This document shows positions 44,746 to 53,843 of a stretch of 64,000 bases of DNA, piece after piece. Every line of letters begins with the position of its first letter. The stretch's first letter is position 1. A program made the position numbers and the translations under genes. Source of the stretch: MFD01213-c1 sp963704405 (GTDB lineage: Bacteria; Planctomycetota; Phycisphaerae; Tepidisphaerales; Tepidisphaeraceae). The stretch is from contig OY969903.1 in assembly GCA_963704405.1 (NCBI GenBank), positions 2,046,001 to 2,110,000 of the forward strand, in the 5' to 3' direction. The notes under the pieces were generated by a model. That model worked only from the letters and a program-made list of their open reading frames with translations, did no database searches and had not been told where the DNA came from.

Positions 44746-45513
44746 ATGATTGCTGAAGCACCCATGAATATAGCAGTAAGCAATGATCTTGATTTGGATG
44801 CGCTGAACGCGATGTTCGAGCGGGCGGAGCCGCCGAAGGTTGTGGAATGGGCTGTTGCGCAATTTGGGGCGGAGCATGTGCTGATGTCTTCGTCGTTTGG
44901 GGCGGAGTCGGCGGTGCTGCTCCATATGGCGACGCAGGTGGCGCCGGATATGCGCATTATCTTTGTCGATACCGGCTACCTTTTTCCGGAAACACATGCG
45001 TTCATGGAAGAGTTGCGTCAGCGGATGAATCTGAATGTATGGGTCTATCGGACTCGAAATGATCCAATTGCTTACCTGCACGAAGCCGGCGAAGAAAATC
45101 CAAAGTGGCGGAAGGATGTTGAGTCGTGCTGCGCGGTCAACAAGAACGATCCATTTGATCGAGCGATGAAGGAACTGAAACCGCGGGCATGGCTGCGAGG
45201 AATTCGCCGCAACCAGTCGGATTCCCGGAAAGACCGGAAGTTTGTGGAATGGTCGGCGCGGTTTGGCTGCCATGCGGTGTCACCGCTGCTGAATATGGGG
45301 AGCCGGGAAATCTTCGCATATTTAAAGGCGAATGATCTGCCGCATCATCCATTGTGGGAGAAGGGATATGCGTCGATCGGATGCAATCCGCTGAGTTGCA
45401 CGCGGCCAATCCAGATTGGCGAAGACGCACGATCCGGCCGCTGGTCGGGGGCGGATAAGATGGAGTGCGGCATCAACGTGGATAAAAACTCCCTGGACTC
45501 CGCCCAGATTTAA
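44746..45513 (+). CDS. cysH: (phospho)adenylylsulfate reductase
   Basis: 255 residues. CysH reduces APS or PAPS to sulfite. The nucleotide-binding core SSFGAESAVLLHM is followed by VDTGYLFPETH, WLRGIRRNQSDSR and the catalytic C-terminal Cys in KMECGIN. Iron-sulfur cysteines typical of the APS-reducing class are present as SCC and a second pair, but the pair is spaced C-x4-C (SIGCNPLSCTRP) rather than C-x2-C. With CysC upstream the substrate may be PAPS, APS, or both. Start may be this ATG or one six codons later. Confidence 0.9.
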   Translation: MIAEAPMNIAVSNDLDLDALNAMFERAEPPKVVEWAVAQFGAEHVLMSSSFGAESAVLLHMATQVAPDMRIIFVDTGYLFPETHAFMEELRQRMNLNVWVYRTRNDPIAYLHEAGEENPKWRKDVESCCAVNKNDPFDRAMKELKPRAWLRGIRRNQSDSRKDRKFVEWSARFGCHAVSPLLNMGSREIFAYLKANDLPHHPLWEKGYASIGCNPLSCTRPIQIGEDARSGRWSGADKMECGINVDKNSLDSAQI

Positions 45514-45609
45514 TCCGGGCCGGAGTTCCGGCGGGGTTTGGCGTTGCGCGGCGTTTGCCCTATAACTGACAGCCCGAATTTCAGCCTTGAACCTTTGGAG
45601 AAACCGGAC

Positions 45610-46080
45610 ATGGAACGCACGCTTATTATTTTTAAACCCGACGCCGTTCAGCGCGGGCTTTGCGGGGAGATTCTTTCGCGTTTTGAGCGGAAGGGCTTGC
45701 AGATCGCCGGGATGAAGCTGACGAAGATTCCGACGGCGACGGCGGAAAAGCACTATGAGCCGCACAAGGGCAAGTCGTTTTATGCGGGATTGATTCAGTT
45801 CATGACCAGTTCGCCGGTGGTCGTGCTGGCGCTGGAAGGGAAGGATTCGATCGTCATTGCCCGGAATCTGATGGGGGCGACGTTCGGGTCAAAAGCGGCG
45901 CCCGGGACCATTCGCGGCGATTTTGGCGTCAGCAATTCATACAACCTGATTCATGGCTCGGATTCACCGGAGTCGGCGGCGAAAGAAATTGGTTTGTTCT
46001 TCAAGCCGGACGAACTGCAGGAATGGAAGCCGACCATTCAGGCGTGGGTGTATGACATGTCCAAGGGACAGCCGGAATAA
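45610..46080 (+). CDS. ndk: nucleoside diphosphate kinase
   Basis: 156 residues. It moves the gamma-phosphate between NTPs and NDPs. The start MERTLIIFKPDAVQRG and the active-site His in NLIHGSDSPESA are typical, as is the RGDFG motif. GGAG lies nine bases before the ATG; an in-frame upstream start at 45538 is rejected. It is convergent with pyrE. Confidence 0.95.
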   Translation: MERTLIIFKPDAVQRGLCGEILSRFERKGLQIAGMKLTKIPTATAEKHYEPHKGKSFYAGLIQFMTSSPVVVLALEGKDSIVIARNLMGATFGSKAAPGTIRGDFGVSNSYNLIHGSDSPESAAKEIGLFFKPDELQEWKPTIQAWVYDMSKGQPE

Positions 46081-46138
46081 TCCGGGGGTTTTCCTGATTT
46101 TTATAAAGGCTTCTTCGGCGGGCGGGGCGCTGTAGTGC

Positions 46139-46687
46139 TCAGCCGATCCCCAAATCCTTCGTTGTGAACAGGCTTTCAAAAACGTAGCCTGCCCCTTCGA
46201 TATTTTGCCGCGCGCCTTCGAGCCGATCGATCACACCGACGATTTTTTTCACCTTCAGGCCGGCCGCTTCAAGCGTCCTGGCGGCTTCGACGACCTGACC
46301 GCCGGTGGTCATGATGTCTTCGACGATGATAATTGTTTCACCGGGGTGGTAGACGCCTTCGATTTGTTTGTTGGAGCCGTACTCTTTTTTCTGGTTTCGG
46401 ACAAAGATCGCGGGCTTGCCGGATGCCATTGCCGCCGCCGCCGCCAGCGGGACTGCCCCGAGTTCAGGGCCGGCGATGCGCTGCACATCTGGCGTGATGT
46501 GCGCAGCGAACATTTTGCCCAGTTCAATGAGGATATCCGGCTGGGTTTCAAACCGGTACTTGTCCAGATAGAAATTGCTTTTGCGGCCCGATCGCAAGGT
46601 GAATTCACCGCGCAGGAGCGCAACTTCCGCGATTCGCTGGGCAAGCTCGGAACGAGTCATGGACGCCGCGTTGATTGAAGATGACAT
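46139..46687 (-). CDS. pyrE: orotate phosphoribosyltransferase
   Basis: 182 residues. PyrE attaches ribose-5-phosphate from PRPP to orotate. The N-terminal GEFTLRSGRKSNFYLDKY and the PRPP loop TIIIVEDIMTTGGQ are diagnostic. An ATG nine codons in (MTRSELA) is an alternative start. It lies 60 bases after the end of recN on the same strand. Confidence 0.93.
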   Translation of the reverse strand: MSSSINAASMTRSELAQRIAEVALLRGEFTLRSGRKSNFYLDKYRFETQPDILIELGKMFAAHITPDVQRIAGPELGAVPLAAAAAMASGKPAIFVRNQKKEYGSNKQIEGVYHPGETIIIVEDIMTTGGQVVEAARTLEAAGLKVKKIVGVIDRLEGARQNIEGAGYVFESLFTTKDLGIG

Positions 46688-46747
46688 GTGAGCGTTTATC
46701 TATGGCGGAGCGGCCGGCGTCAACGGGCGCTCAAGGCTAATGTGCTG

Positions 46748-48512
46748 TCAGGCCCGAACAGTCTTGCTGCTTTTCGCGGGCTTTGATGTTTTCATGGGCG
46801 CGGGTTTTGGGCTGACGGCGAATTCTGATTTGGCCGTATCGAGCAGTTCCTGGGCCTGGGCACGAGTGGTGTCGGTGATGCGGTTGCCACCGATCATCTC
46901 GGCGAGTTCCTGCAGGCGCTCCGGACCTTCCATCGTGCGGACTTTGGATTCGGTTTTTCCTGCGATCACTTCTTTTTTCACGGTGAACTGCCGCTCGGCA
47001 TAGCTGGCGATCTGCGGCAGATGCGTGATGCACAGAACCTGATGATGTTCTGCGAGGTGGCGGAGCTTGCTGCCGATGATGGAGCCAAGGCGGCCGCCGA
47101 CGTTAGCGTCGATTTCATCGAAGACCAGCACGCTGACGCGATCGCTCCGGGCGAGAATGCCTTTAAGGGCGAGCATAATGCGGGAAAGTTCTCCACCACT
47201 GGCGATTTTTCGGAGCGGCAAGGCGAGCTGGCCGGGGTTGGTCTGAGCGATGAATTCGACCTGATCGAAACCGCTCGGGGCGGCCGGGAGCTGATCCGGG
47301 CCTAAAGGCGCGATGGACATCGCGATGGTGAACTTCGCCTTTTCCATGCCCAGCTCGGCGAGTTGCTTTTCGATCAAAGGGGCAAGTGTTTTTGAGATGG
47401 CCTGGCGTTTGGCGCTCAGATCTTCGCCAAGCAATTTCAGTTCGCGGCGCAGAGGATCGAGCTGCCGCTGCAAGGTGGTCAGATCATCGGTTGCGCGTTC
47501 GAGGTCTTCGATTTTTTTGCCGATCTCGTTCCGATATTCAATCGCGGTTTCAACGGGATCACCATACTTATTGAGGATTCGATTCAGCGTATTCAGGCGG
47601 TCATTCACTTCGGCAAGCTCGCCGGGGTCGATATCCAGCTTGTCGAGATAACGGGAGAGATCGAAGGCGCATTCTTCGAGGTTGATCGTCGCGTCGCGCA
47701 AGTTGGTGGCGATGTTCCGGAGGTTTTGATCGAGCGTGGCGAGATCGGCCAGAACTGCGGCCATCATCTTCAGCCGCTCGAGCACGCTGGAATCGACTTC
47801 ATACAGCGATGAATGCACCGCGCCGGCTTCCCTTTTGAGCTTCTCCAGATTCATCAGCACCGAGGCGCGGGATTGCAGCTCGGCATATTCGGCGGGCTGC
47901 AATTCGGCGGCGTCGATTTCTTTTGCCTGGAAGCGATAGAGTTCCAGTTGCTGCTGGCGAAGGTTGCCGTTGGCCGTCAGTTCCTCCAATCGCCGGCACG
48001 GACTGAAGCTGTTCATAGACGGCGTAGTATTTCTGGCGGAGGGGCCACAGGTCGCCAAACTGATCGATGACGTCAATCTGGTTGGAGGATTTAAGAAGAT
48101 ATTGGTGATCGTGCTGGCCGTGGACGTCGACCAGATGTTCGGAAACCTGCCGGAGCATGGCAAGCGTGATGGGGTGGCCGTTGAGGGATACGGAGCTGCG
48201 GCCGGAGGCGTACAGCTTGCGGGTCAGAAGAATTTCACCGGCGTCGGCGGTGACACTGACATCGGTTGCTTTCTCGATTTTTTGCAGCGTGTCGTCGCCT
48301 TTGACTTCAAAGACCCCGCTGACGCGCCCCTCGTCTGCCCCAGGGCGAAGCATCTCCGCCGGATTGCGCAGGCCAAGAAGCACTTCAATCGCCCCAATGA
48401 CAAGGCTTTTGCCGGCGCCGGTCGCGCCTGTAAAGCAGTTCAGACCAGGAGCAAGCTCGATGCGTGCATCGGAGATGACGGCGAGATTGGAGATGTGCAA
48501 TTCGCGGAGCAT
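46748..48512 (-). pseudogene. recN: DNA repair protein RecN, frameshifted
   Basis: The N-terminal part (48512 to ~47995) has LRELHISNLAVISDARIELA, Walker A TGATGAGKSL and DVHGQHDHQYLL. The rest, in the next frame, begins RRLEELTANGNLRQQQLELY and carries the coiled coil, the ABC signature LRKIASGGELSRIMLALK, Walker B VLVFDEIDANVGG and CITHLPQIA. Skipping one base near CAGTCCGTGCC joins both into a full-length ~587-residue RecN. RecN is an SMC-like double-strand-break repair ATPase. It is a true lesion or an indel error; every conserved motif is intact, favouring error. A Lys/Pro-rich tail follows the core. Confidence 0.85.
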
Positions 48513-48523
48513 CTGGATGGAGA

Positions 48524-48667
48524 GTCCGTTGTCCGTTGTCAGTTGTCAGTTGTCGGTTGTCGGTTGTCGGTTGTCGGTTGTCGGTTGTCGGGCAGGAAAA
48601 CGTCAGCCTCTGATGTTTCTCAATTGCCTCTTTTGGCAACGGACAACGGACCACTGACAACGGACAT
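48524..48667. repeat. GTCNGTT heptad array with inverted arm
   Basis: From 48524 there are nine unbroken heptads: GTCCGTT x2, GTCAGTT x2, GTCGGTT x5, then a partial tenth. About 40 bases later an opposite arm (GGCAACGGACAACGGACCAC then TGACAACGGACAT, 48635-48667) can pair with it. It lies just upstream of recN. It is related to the elements at 8368 and 8783; the tandem expansion is unique to this copy. Confidence 0.8.
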
Positions 48668-48675
48668 ATATTGAT

Positions 48676-49023
48676 TTAACTAACCTTCGAGCCTGGCGCA
48701 ACAGGTTCGCTGGGGCTCACGATAATTACCTTACTGGTTGCGGGATCAGAGGCGGCAAGAAGCATGCCCTGGCTCACTTCGCCGCGCATGGTGCGGGGGG
48801 CGAGATTGGCGACGACGATGATCTGCTTGCCGACGAGTTGTTCGGGCGGATAGACAGCGCGGAGGCCGGCACAGATCTGGCGCCGTTCACCGCCGGCGAG
48901 CTCTATTTGCAGAACCAGCAGCTTGTTGGCATTGGGGTGGGGCTTGCATTCGATCACGGTGGCTACCCGAAGGTCGAGCTTGGCAAAATCGTCGTAGTTA
49001 ATTGTCGCTGTCACTGCTTCCAT
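48676..49023 (-). CDS. tRNA-binding domain protein (MetRS beta / Trbp111-like)
   Basis: 115 residues, a stand-alone EMAP-II/OB-fold tRNA-binding domain. It reads INYDDFAKLDLRVATVIECK, then PHPNANKLLVLQIELAGGE, RQICAGLRAVYPPEQL, and ANLAPRTMRGEVSQGMLLAA, the pattern found at the C-terminus of methionyl-tRNA synthetase. It may serve as a separate MetRS subunit in trans or as a general tRNA-binding protein. AAGG lies just before the ATG. Confidence 0.9.
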   Translation of the reverse strand: MEAVTATINYDDFAKLDLRVATVIECKPHPNANKLLVLQIELAGGERRQICAGLRAVYPPEQLVGKQIIVVANLAPRTMRGEVSQGMLLAASDPATSKVIIVSPSEPVAPGSKVS

Positions 49024-49209
49024 GTCGCACCTTTTGGTCCAAATATGGCTGAATTGGAAAGATATACAGTTTATGCACTTGCAGGCGCACCGCCAAGCTG
49101 TGCTGTGGGGATTCTAAATATGATTCATGATTTTGCGGCGAGTTCTGGCCTGCACTTTGCGTTGATGTAAGTCAGTGCAGGAAACGACTAACCCCGAAAG
49201 GAGCCATCT

Positions 49210-49434
49210 ATGCGCTATGCTATGCTTACTGTGTTGGGCCTTGCAATGGTTTCGCCGGTAATGGTGGGATGTGGCGATAAAGAAGTGAGCCACAAGGAAA
49301 CCCAATCGACGAATCCGCTGACAGGCAATACGACCACGAAGGATCAGACGACGTATCAGAAGTCTGACGGCTCGACATACACTAACTCGAGCAAGGCAAC
49401 CACTCCGAACAATAACAACAACACAAACCCGTAA
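49210..49434 (+). CDS. small lipoprotein
   Basis: 74 residues with a lipoprotein signal: MRYAMLTVLGLAMVSPVMVGC, lipobox VMVGC. The mature part is a low-complexity Thr/Asn/Ser/Lys chain (TTTKDQTTYQKSDGSTYTNS) ending in an Asn run. A strong ribosome binding site (AAAGGAG, six bases before ATG) and a strong terminator downstream support a real monocistronic gene. A short inverted repeat (CCTGCACT/AGTGCAGG) lies in its leader. Function unknown. Confidence 0.75.
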   Translation: MRYAMLTVLGLAMVSPVMVGCGDKEVSHKETQSTNPLTGNTTTKDQTTYQKSDGSTYTNSSKATTPNNNNNTNP

Positions 49435-49461
49435 CGGGTTTGGTTGGTTTCGGATCAATCA

Positions 49462-49501
49462 GCCGCCGCCACGGGACTTGTTCCGTGGCGGCGGCATTTT
49501 T
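49462..49501 (+). terminator. strong intrinsic terminator
   Basis: GCCGCCGCCACGG and CCGTGGCGGCGGC, 13 bp perfect, then ATTTTTAAT. It follows the lipoprotein gene by ~25 bases. Confidence 0.9.
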
Positions 49502-49613
49502 AATACTTGTTGGTTCGATGGAGGGGGCCTTCAGGCCCGGGTGGATTTGCGGCTGAAGTGGTGCTGCGCCTGCTGTTGCAGATTCTTAGTCCCACCGGTT
49601 AAAACGCGTCAGC

Positions 49614-50231
49614 ATGAAAGAGGCGCTTACCTTGCATTTTGACGGGGGCAGCCGCGGGAATCCGGGGCCGGCGGGAATTGGGGTGGTGGTTTTGGCTGCG
49701 GATGGAACGCCGCTGGTTACGCTCGGGCGATTCATCGGGCGGGCTACAAATAATGTCGCCGAGTATCGGGCGCTGATCACCGCGATGCAGGAAGCCGAAA
49801 AGCTGGGGGCGAAGAAAATCATTATTCGCGGCGACAGTGAACTCATCATCAAGCAGATGCGCGGAGAATATCGCGTCAAGAATCCCGACATGAAGCTGCT
49901 TTATGACGAGGCCCAACTGATCCTGGCGGAATTTGATGATGCCAGGATCGAGCACAATTTTCGCGAAAAAAATGAGCTGGCGGATATGCTGGCCAACCTC
50001 GCCATGGATCGGCGGACGGACGTGACGGAAGTGCCCGGCGGTCGCGGTGCGGGGGCGACAAAATCAACATTGCCGCTGGATGAGCCCAGCGCGGTTGCGC
50101 CGAAGGCCGGAGATCAATTTGAGTGTCCGCGATGTGGATGTGAGATGGAATTGCGGGCGGCATCGCGGATTCGGCCGCACCAGTTGAAGCCGTTTGCGTG
50201 CCAGTGCGGGGCGAAGATGAATGCGAAATAA
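49614..50231 (+). CDS. rnhA: RNase HI with C-terminal zinc ribbon
   Basis: 205 residues. The first ~130 form an RNase HI domain with the catalytic carboxylates: Asp in HFDGGSRGNPGPAG, Glu in NNVAEYRALI, Asp in RGDSELIIKQM, and the final Asp in NELADMLAN. It cuts RNA in RNA-DNA hybrids. The last ~45 residues carry CPRCGCE and CQCG, a zinc-ribbon-like tail after a Pro/Ala linker. N-terminal additions are more usual than this C-terminal one. Confidence 0.87.
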   Translation: MKEALTLHFDGGSRGNPGPAGIGVVVLAADGTPLVTLGRFIGRATNNVAEYRALITAMQEAEKLGAKKIIIRGDSELIIKQMRGEYRVKNPDMKLLYDEAQLILAEFDDARIEHNFREKNELADMLANLAMDRRTDVTEVPGGRGAGATKSTLPLDEPSAVAPKAGDQFECPRCGCEMELRAASRIRPHQLKPFACQCGAKMNAK

Positions 50232-50261
50232 ATCTATTCAATAAATTAAGGGACGCGAGTA

Positions 50262-51386
50262 ATGCCTGAGAAAGTGCGAGTTGGCGTGATCGGGTGCGGC
50301 GCGATCAGCGGCGCCTATTTCTCCATGGCCAAAAATTTCCCGATCCTGGAAATGGCTGCCTGCGCGGACCTGGACGAATCAAAAGCAAAGGCGGCGGCGG
50401 CCCAGTTCAGCGTGCCCAAGGCGATGGCCGTCGATCAACTGCTGGCCGACCGCTCGATCGATATCGTGCTGAACCTGACGATCCCCCAGGCGCATGTGCC
50501 GGTGTCGCTGGCGGCGCTGGAAGCCGGGAAGCATGTGTATCTGGAAAAGCCGCTGGGGATTGATCGGCAGGAGGGGAAGAAAGTGATCGATCTGGCGAAG
50601 GCAAAGAACCTTCGTGTTGGATGTGCGCCCGATACATTTATGGGTGCGGCCATTCAGACCGCCCGCAAGCTGATCGATGACGGCGCGATCGGAAAACCGG
50701 TGGCGTTCACTGCATTTATGATGGGGCGCGGGCACGAACATTGGCATGCGAATCCGCGATTTTTCTATGAAAAGGGCGGCGGGCCGATGTTTGACATGGG
50801 GCCGTATTATCTAACGGCGCTGCTTAACTTGCTTGGGCCGGTCAGGCGGATCAGCGGCATGACATCCATCGCAATTGCGGAGCGCATAATCACGAGCCAG
50901 CCGAGATTCGGTGAGAAGATTTCAGTACAGACGCCGGATCATGTGACGGGGCTGATGGAGTTTGAAGGCGGAGCGGTCGGCGCCATTGTGCAGAGCTTTG
51001 CGATGCGGGCGGCGGAATATAACGGGGCGCATCCGATTGCGATTTTCGGAACGAAGGGATCGATCAAAGTTCCTGATCCCAATCATTTTGATGGCAAGGT
51101 GCTGCTGTGCGCGTTTGGCGAGGCGGGGCAAAGCGACCAATACGTGGAGGCGCCAAGCGGTTTCACGAAGGGATATGGCCGGGCTGTGGGGCTGGCGGAC
51201 ATGGCGATGGCGATTCGGACCGGCCGCCCGCATCGCGCGAGCGGAGATCAGGGGTTTGCCGTGCTGGATTTGATGCAGGGTTTTTTGGATTCATCTGCTT
51301 CAGGCAGGGAGTATATTCCCAGCACTCGATACGAGCGGGCGGCTCCCATGCGGGAAGGACTCCCGCCTGGTGAACTGGATGCGTGA
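50262..51386 (+). CDS. Gfo/Idh/MocA family oxidoreductase
   Basis: 374 residues. An N-terminal Rossmann domain (VGVIGCGAISGAYFSMAKNF) is followed by the family motif HVYLEKPLG with its catalytic Lys, and a C-terminal alpha/beta domain (GGGPMFDMGPYYLTALLNLL). These enzymes oxidise or isomerise sugars and inositols using NAD(P). The family is greatly expanded in planctomycetes; the substrate is not predictable. It starts 30 bases after rnhA and abuts the next gene. Confidence 0.9.
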   Translation: MPEKVRVGVIGCGAISGAYFSMAKNFPILEMAACADLDESKAKAAAAQFSVPKAMAVDQLLADRSIDIVLNLTIPQAHVPVSLAALEAGKHVYLEKPLGIDRQEGKKVIDLAKAKNLRVGCAPDTFMGAAIQTARKLIDDGAIGKPVAFTAFMMGRGHEHWHANPRFFYEKGGGPMFDMGPYYLTALLNLLGPVRRISGMTSIAIAERIITSQPRFGEKISVQTPDHVTGLMEFEGGAVGAIVQSFAMRAAEYNGAHPIAIFGTKGSIKVPDPNHFDGKVLLCAFGEAGQSDQYVEAPSGFTKGYGRAVGLADMAMAIRTGRPHRASGDQGFAVLDLMQGFLDSSASGREYIPSTRYERAAPMREGLPPGELDA

Positions 51387-51397
51387 GGAAGGTTTTT

Positions 51398-52043
51398 ATG
51401 AATCGCGCTATATCAGGCGGATTGGGCTTCACCATTCTCGCGCTATCGCTGTTTGCGCATGCGGCCACTTCACCGGCAACCAAACCCACCACCCGCGCAA
51501 CGACCAAACCCACCACGAAATCGACAACGAAACCAACAACCAAAAAAACGCGATCCACTACCGTGCCCGCGCTGGGCGAGCAGGACTCGCTAGAAGATGA
51601 GTTGATTTTGTTCAGCGCGCCCCCGAACCCGCCGTGGGCGCCCGGCGAGCATAAACCGGGGGCCGCGATTTTTACGACGATCGATCGGCTGGGCCAGATG
51701 CAGATCGCGATCCTGCCAAAAGACGCGGCGATGGGCGACAACGCGGCGGCGGCGATTGCGACACAACTGCGCAAAACGATCCAAGGCCAATGCGAAGGTT
51801 GTGATGCCCGCAACCGCCGAGAAGGATTCGCGGTTTGAGATGCGCATCCACGAGAAATACAAGCTGCAGGGCAAGACGCTGGACTCGCTCCATCTTTATA
51901 GAAGCGTTGGCCCTCGTTCGCTGGAGCTGCTGGTGAGTACATTGTCTGATGACGCTGATGCGGTGACGGAAATGCAGAAGGTGGGGGAGCAGGTCATCTT
52001 AAGTGCGAAGCTGAATCGCAAGGTATTTAAGCCGGAGCGGTAG
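51398..52043 (+). pseudogene. secreted hypothetical protein, frameshifted
   Basis: Signal peptide MNRAISGGLGFTILALSLFA, then a Thr/Lys/Pro repeat (TSPATKPTTRATTKPTTKST) and a domain of unknown type. At about 51780 the frame shifts by one base: AAIATQLRKTIQ continues in the next frame as NAKVVMPATAEKDSRFEMRI to a stop at 52043. Skipping one base near GATCCAAGGCC gives one protein of ~214 residues. GAGGAAGG precedes the ATG, which overlaps the end of the oxidoreductase gene region. Function unknown; indel error and real decay cannot be separated. Confidence 0.6.
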
Positions 52044-52201
52044 GTCCGATAAAGGCCGCGAGCGTCAGAAGCGGATCGATCTTTACGGACTTTATTTTCA
52101 AAACCAGCGGGCGAGAGGGCGAATTTCTTCCATCCGCATTTGCTATACACGCGAAGATATGTGATGTCTGGGTTGGCCTCGCCAGGCATTGGATTTATGA
52201 G

Positions 52202-52783
52202 ATGCGTATGTGGGAAAAGAGAGTATCGAATATAGCCTTGATTGAAGCGCTGGAAGACCGGCAGTTGATGTCGGCCGCTCCGCACGCGATGGCGATGCCG
52301 GCCCCGCTGCATCGTCCAGCGATTGTCATGTCTTACGGGCCTGCGCTGAAAACCATTTCCAAGGCGGCGCCGGTTGTGACATCGACCGTTGCGCTAAAAT
52401 CTGCGACGACAGCGAGCCAGCTTCCGGCGTTTATCCCCAATAAGGGCGGGTTCGCCGTGAGTAATATTGTCGGCGCCTGGACCGGGACGATGCGCCTGGA
52501 CGGAACCAAAGTCGACGCGCCTTTTTCAATCAAATTCCTGTTTCAACGCGGTGTAGCGGCCACGGGCACATTCAATCTCGGCCCGACCATCGGCAACCAA
52601 TCACTTAGCAGCACGCTGATATTTTCGCTGCAGCGCAATTTCCGCGTGCTCATCCTCACACCGGACCTTTGGGCTGGTTTTGTGGGCGCGTTGACCGCTA
52701 ATGCGAAGATTCTCATGGGCCGCTTCTCGTTCAACAGCACAACCGGATGGCATACCGGCGTCTTTACGCTTAATCGCGTTTGA
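52202..52783 (+). CDS. LEPR-XLL-type planctomycete secreted protein
   Basis: 193 residues. Near the N-terminus is IEALEDRQLMSAA, a variant of the LEPR-XLL motif (LExRxLLSA) found at the start of many large planctomycete surface proteins and thought to act in their export. Here the remainder is short: a Pro/Ala linker and one beta-rich domain of ~100 residues (VGAWTGTMRLDG to TGVFTLNRV). Function unknown, surface or exported location inferred. Confidence 0.72.
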   Translation: MRMWEKRVSNIALIEALEDRQLMSAAPHAMAMPAPLHRPAIVMSYGPALKTISKAAPVVTSTVALKSATTASQLPAFIPNKGGFAVSNIVGAWTGTMRLDGTKVDAPFSIKFLFQRGVAATGTFNLGPTIGNQSLSSTLIFSLQRNFRVLILTPDLWAGFVGALTANAKILMGRFSFNSTTGWHTGVFTLNRV

Positions 52784-52832
52784 AAGGGCCTTGAGTTTCA
52801 GACCTCTCACCACGCAAAATGCCCAGGCCACG

Positions 52833-53843
52833 CTACCGACTCACGGTGGTCATTCCCTGCGCGTGATACCGATCACCGACGGCGGCCCCCGGCGGCAGGA
52901 TGGAATCGATCTGCTTCAATTCCGCCGGTGTGAGTTTTACATTGGCGGCAGCCATGTTTTCTTCCAGATACTTCACTCGCTTGGTGCCGGGAATGGGAAT
53001 GATGTCGGTCCCCTGCGCCAGCACCCAGGCCAGCGCAAGCTGACCAGCCGTGCAGCCTTTTGCTTTGGCCATCTCTTCGATCCGCTTCACCAGATCGATG
53101 TTCTTCTGGAAGTTGGCGCCCTGGAACCGCGGAAAGTCGCGGCGACGGTCATCGGCGGGAAGATCGTCGAACTTCTTGAACTGCCCTGTCAGGAAGCCAC
53201 GACCCAGCGGACTGTACGCCACAAACGCAATATCGAGATCGCGGCAGGTGGGCAGAAGGCTTTCTTCGGGTTCGCGGCTCCAGAGTGAATACTCGGTTTG
53301 CAATGCGGCGATCGGATGGACTTTGTTGGCTCGGCGAATGGTCGCGGTGGCGGCTTCGGACAGGCCGAGATAGCGAACCTTGCCGGCTTTCACCAGACCC
53401 GCCATGGCGGCGACGGTGTCTTCGATGCGGGTCTTGGGGTCGACGCGATGCTGGTAGTACAGATCGATCGTTTCAACGCCAAGCCGTTTGAGGCTGGCGT
53501 CGCAGGCTTCGCGGACATAGGCGGGGTCGCCGCGGACACCAAGAAATTCGCCTTTGGGACCGCGGACGTTTGCGAACTTGGTCGCGAGAACCACCCGGCT
53601 TCGGCGATCGCGGATGGCGCGGCCGACCAACTGCTCATTTGTGAATGGGCCGTACATGTCGGCGGTGTCGATGAAATTTCCGCCCAGATCCAGAAACCGA
53701 TGAATGACGCGAATGGATTCGTCATCATTCATCTGCCTGGGGTCATAAAATTCGCTCATGCCCATGCAGCCAAGCCCGACCGCGGAAACGGTGAGATCAG
53801 ATTTGCCGAGGCGGCGCTGGGGGAGGGTGGATTGTTCGGCCAT
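52833..53843 (-). CDS. aldo/keto reductase
   Basis: 336 residues, AKR family close to YakC/AKR13-type. Catalytic tetrad residues: Asp and Tyr in FIDTADMYG, Lys in VVLATKF, His in YYQHRVD. The C-terminal NADP site includes IIPIPGTKRVKYLEEN. AAGGAG five bases before the ATG for MAEQSTLP fixes the start; the upstream extension is rejected. Substrate unknown. Confidence 0.92.
   Translation of the reverse strand: MAEQSTLPQRRLGKSDLTVSAVGLGCMGMSEFYDPRQMNDDESIRVIHRFLDLGGNFIDTADMYGPFTNEQLVGRAIRDRRSRVVLATKFANVRGPKGEFLGVRGDPAYVREACDASLKRLGVETIDLYYQHRVDPKTRIEDTVAAMAGLVKAGKVRYLGLSEAATATIRRANKVHPIAALQTEYSLWSREPEESLLPTCRDLDIAFVAYSPLGRGFLTGQFKKFDDLPADDRRRDFPRFQGANFQKNIDLVKRIEEMAKAKGCTAGQLALAWVLAQGTDIIPIPGTKRVKYLEENMAAANVKLTPAELKQIDSILPPGAAVGDRYHAQGMTTVSR

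Noticed and set aside
48524..48593. Tandem repeats read as a CRISPR array
   Set aside because: Repeat unit is seven bases with no spacers and no cas genes nearby.
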